Assembly (NCBI RefSeq): GCF_029961155.1
Contig: NZ_JASBRH010000019.1
Span: 1-64,000, forward strand
Source: Pontibacterium granulatum
GTDB taxonomy: Bacteria; Pseudomonadota; Gammaproteobacteria; Pseudomonadales; Balneatricaceae
DNA: 64,000 nt
Direction of reading: 5' to 3'
Position 1 is the first letter of the stretch. Each line of letters begins with the position of its first letter. The notes beneath the pieces are model-generated. The model did not search any database. It was not told the origin of the DNA and saw nothing but the letters and a program-made list of their open reading frames with translations. Below are positions 61,269 through 64,000 of this stretch, piece after piece. A program made the translations under genes and the position numbers.

Positions 61269-62597
61269 TCAATAGAAATACATCAGCACCGCCTGCAAAT
61301 ACAGGTTGTCGTCACTGTTGCCCTGCGCCGCGATGTTGGCGCTGCCTTCCGGCTCATACAAACCAATCATTGGGCTGAACACCCAGTTGTCGTTGATGGT
61401 CCAGAGTGCATACAAGTCGATTTCAGTGGCTGAGTTATCTGCCGCGTTATCTTGAGGACCGAAGTCCCAGTACTGCAGGCCAACCAGCAGGTCTTCACGT
61501 GGCGAAACGGTCATTTCGATGCGATCCACATCGTTGCCACTGTTGAACGGGCCGCCATAATTGGCTGCTACCTCACCCTGGAACCAGGTACCGAAACCGC
61601 GGGTGAAACCGAAGAACAGAGGATCGAAGGTCTCATCGTCGCTGGTGGAGCTGTCGTCGCCGGAGAACTCCGCGTGGCGGTAATTCAGGTTGGGTGTCCA
61701 AGGCAGGTCAGCAAAGGTCCAGCCACCTTCCACGTACCAGGCATTGGCGTCTTTCTCGACCTGATCACCCCCTGTTTCGGACACATATTCAAAGGACAGG
61801 AACAGGTTTTCGACACCCATGCTGCCCTGACCGCGCAGGCTGACAATGTCCATTCCGTCACGGTTGTCGAATAACGCCAGGCCGGCACCTACGTCTACAT
61901 CGGTTGCCTTCATATAACTCAGGCCCAATGTCCCCATCGCATCATCTACGTATTCCAGATTTAAACCGGTCAGTTCGGTGTTCTGTTGGTACTGGTTGTC
62001 AGATTTTAGCCAGAACAGGTCGCCCCGTACCGGGCCGTCTGGATCCACTTTAAGAATGGCGGTGTTATCAAAGCTCTTGCGGCCCGCCAGGTAGTAGGCC
62101 CCGCCACGGTCCAGACTGCCATTGGAAACAGAATCAAACCCTTTCCCTGGGCTGATGGCATCACCGGCAATCAGGAAACCATCACCGAGGGTGAACATCT
62201 GGCGACCGACGGAAAGATCCACCAGGCTGTTGGAGGATTGCCAGCCTAGGTAGGCATTTTCGATATCCAGGTCACTCTCATCACCGGTGGTCAGGCCAAG
62301 TCCGTCACCGTCCCCGCGGGTTCCCAATGCGATCAGGCCCAGCCCACCATATAGGGTGCTGCCGTTGTCCATCAGGCTGGAGCCCAGCAAGTCACCTTTG
62401 ATGTAAGCTTCTTGCCACTGTTTATCGCCCGGTGTGCCGGTGTAGTTTTCGTCCAGAGACATCGTAGCGGCCATCGCTTCGACGTTAAAAGAGAGGGTTT
62501 TGCCATTTTCTTCAGAAATTACTGCGGCCATCAGATTGGGCGCAAAGCATACTGATAAAGTTATTGCAGTCAATGATTTACGAAAGGTTGTTATCAT
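61269..62597 (-). CDS. Outer-membrane beta-barrel protein of the amine cluster
   Basis: About 442 residues with a signal peptide (about 1-26) and alternating strands to a C-terminal Phe-Tyr. A region with NLSVGRQMF-type motif (VDLSVGRQMFTLGDGFLIAGD) is found in alginate-export or porin-like barrels. The start at 62597 has GGAGAG; the open frame extends to 62690 without signal. It follows qhpB by about 180 bp. Likely the entry channel for the amine substrate; specific solute unknown. Confidence 0.75.
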   Translation of the reverse strand: MITTFRKSLTAITLSVCFAPNLMAAVISEENGKTLSFNVEAMAATMSLDENYTGTPGDKQWQEAYIKGDLLGSSLMDNGSTLYGGLGLIALGTRGDGDGLGLTTGDESDLDIENAYLGWQSSNSLVDLSVGRQMFTLGDGFLIAGDAISPGKGFDSVSNGSLDRGGAYYLAGRKSFDNTAILKVDPDGPVRGDLFWLKSDNQYQQNTELTGLNLEYVDDAMGTLGLSYMKATDVDVGAGLALFDNRDGMDIVSLRGQGSMGVENLFLSFEYVSETGGDQVEKDANAWYVEGGWTFADLPWTPNLNYRHAEFSGDDSSTSDDETFDPLFFGFTRGFGTWFQGEVAANYGGPFNSGNDVDRIEMTVSPREDLLVGLQYWDFGPQDNAADNSATEIDLYALWTINDNWVFSPMIGLYEPEGSANIAAQGNSDDNLYLQAVLMYFY

Positions 62598-62779
62598 TAT
62601 TTCTCTCCGTAATGCGAACTCGTTTTTATTGTTTTCTGCGTTTTCCGGGTAAAAGATGCCCCCCGGGGACAAAATCCCCGTAAGGGCCAAGAGTGCCGGT
62701 TAAGGCTTGGGAATGTTGCTACCCGGAGGTGGCTGCGATTGGGGGAATCCGCCTTTCGCAGCCTAACGATAAAATTGGT

Positions 62780-63922
62780 TTAACGGACAAAGATCTGGGA
62801 TGTGGAGATCGCCATATCACCGCCCGGCAGTTTGATGTTGCCCAGCTTCTCCAGTGAGTCGGCATCGTAGATCGCCACATCGTCGAAGGTACCACCCAGA
62901 TAAACCTTGCTGCCGTCGTGGTTCATGGCGATGCAGTAGTAGGAGTGGTCCAGTTCGGCGGCCTTGATCAGCTTCTGCTGCTTCACGTCGTACTTCGCCA
63001 GACGGTTCAGCACGCCGTACACGAGGTTCGGATCTTTTGGTGACTTCATGCCGGTGAAGTAGATCTCAGTGATAGGGCCGAAGTCGGTGGTTTCGGTTTC
63101 ACCGGTCTCCAGGTCCACGTTCAGGTAACCGTAGATCCAGTCCGCAGTCGCCAGGTCCTGTTTCTCATCCTGGAAACGTGCGGTGGTGTAGAGGATGGTG
63201 AAGTCCTTACTTGGCGTCTGGATTGGCCATGCGTTCAGTACGTCGGGTTGCACGTACAGTGGGCGCTCCCAGTTGCGGCTTGGCAGGTGCACGTCGTAGT
63301 TGCCGGTTTTCACGTCCATCTTGTAGATATCGGCACCGGCCATGTAGAGGCCGCCATCCTTACCGGTTGCCATCACCGTTACCTGACGCGGTGCCGGGAA
63401 GGTACGGACCGGCTTGGCGTCTTTACCATCAGCCGTGTTGTAGACTGCCAAATAGCTGTCCTGCACACGGTAGTGATCACGGTTCAGCTTGGTTGGGTTG
63501 TGCATCACGTACAGTTCTTTGCCGTCTGGGCTCAGCGCCATGGAGAACAGTGACTTGGTACGGAGGTACTTCTGTTTATTTGAGAAGGTAGTGTGGAAGC
63601 TGATGCTACAGTCGTCGACGTTGATGCCGTACACATCCTCGTAGTGGTTGGTCAGCATGTAGACGGTTTTCTTGTCTGGAGCGACCTGCAGTACACCCGG
63701 ACCGTACGCCCCTGGAACCTTACAGGTTTTAAGGAGACTGTCGGTCTGCAGATCCAAAACATGGATCTGGTTCGGGTAGTTGGCAACAACCATATACTCC
63801 TGCCCCGCTTTCAAAGCCGGGCCGTTGGCGTAAGTATAACCGCTGGTGAGTGCTGCTCCGACGATACCTGCACCGGCCATCAGGCTACGCAGGGTTTTGC
63901 GCATCTTGTTTTTGTTATTCAT
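62780..63922 (-). CDS. qhpB: QhpB, beta subunit of quinohemoprotein amine dehydrogenase
   Basis: A 380-residue exported seven-bladed beta-propeller with signal peptide (about 1-33). It shows KAGQEYMVVANYPNQIHVLD, the usual first blade, and KVYLGGTFDDVAIYDADS near the end, characteristic of the amine dehydrogenase beta subunit that contributes to the active-site cavity. It follows the gamma-subunit gene by 18 bp. AGGA lies before the ATG. Confidence 0.9.
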   Translation of the reverse strand: MNNKNKMRKTLRSLMAGAGIVGAALTSGYTYANGPALKAGQEYMVVANYPNQIHVLDLQTDSLLKTCKVPGAYGPGVLQVAPDKKTVYMLTNHYEDVYGINVDDCSISFHTTFSNKQKYLRTKSLFSMALSPDGKELYVMHNPTKLNRDHYRVQDSYLAVYNTADGKDAKPVRTFPAPRQVTVMATGKDGGLYMAGADIYKMDVKTGNYDVHLPSRNWERPLYVQPDVLNAWPIQTPSKDFTILYTTARFQDEKQDLATADWIYGYLNVDLETGETETTDFGPITEIYFTGMKSPKDPNLVYGVLNRLAKYDVKQQKLIKAAELDHSYYCIAMNHDGSKVYLGGTFDDVAIYDADSLEKLGNIKLPGGDMAISTSQIFVR

Positions 63923-63940
63923 CGCTTTGTCCTGTGCTGG

Positions 63941-64000
63941 TTACTTCTTATCGGATGGGAACACGGTGCCCAGATTGCGCCAGCTCTCGCCGGAGTCCTG
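63941..64000 (-). CDS. qhpC: QhpC, gamma subunit, C-terminal end (partial)
   Basis: The last 19 codons of a gene cut by the right edge: QDSGESWRNLGTVFPSDKK followed by TAA. This matches the C-terminus of the quinohemoprotein amine dehydrogenase gamma subunit, which carries the cysteine tryptophylquinone cofactor. The rest lies outside the window. Confidence 0.8.
   Translation of the reverse strand, partial: QDSGESWRNLGTVFPSDKK

Noticed and set aside
62728-62764. GGCTGCG...CGCAGCC hairpin after qhpB
   Set aside because: Short stem, long loop and no U-run; might weaken read-through but is not convincing as a terminator.
1-64000. CRISPR arrays, insertion sequences and rRNA
   Set aside because: No regularly spaced repeat array, no transposase gene and no rRNA sequence was found.

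Overview
The window looks like chromosome from a marine or brackish, respiring gammaproteobacterium, plausibly Oceanospirillales. This rests on gene content (TamA/TamB, SbcCD, a RimK-type ligase, a NaChBac-type channel, an Aer-like chemoreceptor, cytochrome c', a quinohemoprotein amine dehydrogenase cluster); no rRNA is present to test it.

1-17.98 kb is the right part of a genomic island. Its right end is marked by a tyrosine integrase (16197-17702, minus) and, just outside it, the 3' part of a tRNA-Leu (17917-17976) whose 5' part is missing. An intact tRNA-Gly and chromosomal gap follow. The cargo is a periplasmic copper-handling block (255-10852): a cupredoxin, two leftward c-type cytochrome genes and a His-rich peptide, and a rightward operon of a small exported protein, ScsC, ScsB, a cytochrome c, a Tat-exported multicopper oxidase and a SHOCT protein. 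Two back-to-back CueR-type promoters with 19-bp spacers (3436-3466 and 3530-3560) face these two units. Further along are a decayed BREX brxL (11352-12354), two uncharacterised genes, and a two-gene operon of a coiled-coil protein with AT-hook-like motifs plus a PPP-family phosphatase that has lost key catalytic residues (13847-15634).

18-32.3 kb is mostly chromosomal: gap; a KfrA-like regulator behind a perfect 28-bp palindrome; a GacA/NarL-type response regulator; a fragment of a type I restriction hsdR; a DUF432-MscS pair; tamA-tamB; a RimK-like ligase with a TrkA-C tail; and chaC.

32.8-54.9 kb holds a large secreted metalloprotease, a Bfd-like ferredoxin, an orphan tyrosine recombinase with an inverted repeat over its start codon, a transglutaminase-like lipoprotein, sbcD-sbcC, a voltage-gated channel with a calcium-like filter, an Aer-like receptor behind an FNR/Anr-like box, a GST, a Rieske protein, a run of PBP-like protein, porin and GGDEF/EAL receptor, and a cytochrome b561 and cytochrome c' that share a 30-bp upstream element.

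54.9-64 kb is part of a quinohemoprotein amine dehydrogenase (qhp) cluster, all on the minus strand: the C-terminus of the gamma subunit at the edge, the beta subunit, an outer-membrane barrel protein, a sigma-54 activator, a small membrane protein, then the maturation genes qhpF (ABC exporter), qhpE (subtilisin-like protease) and qhpG (flavoprotein). The alpha subunit and the radical-SAM maturase should lie to the right.
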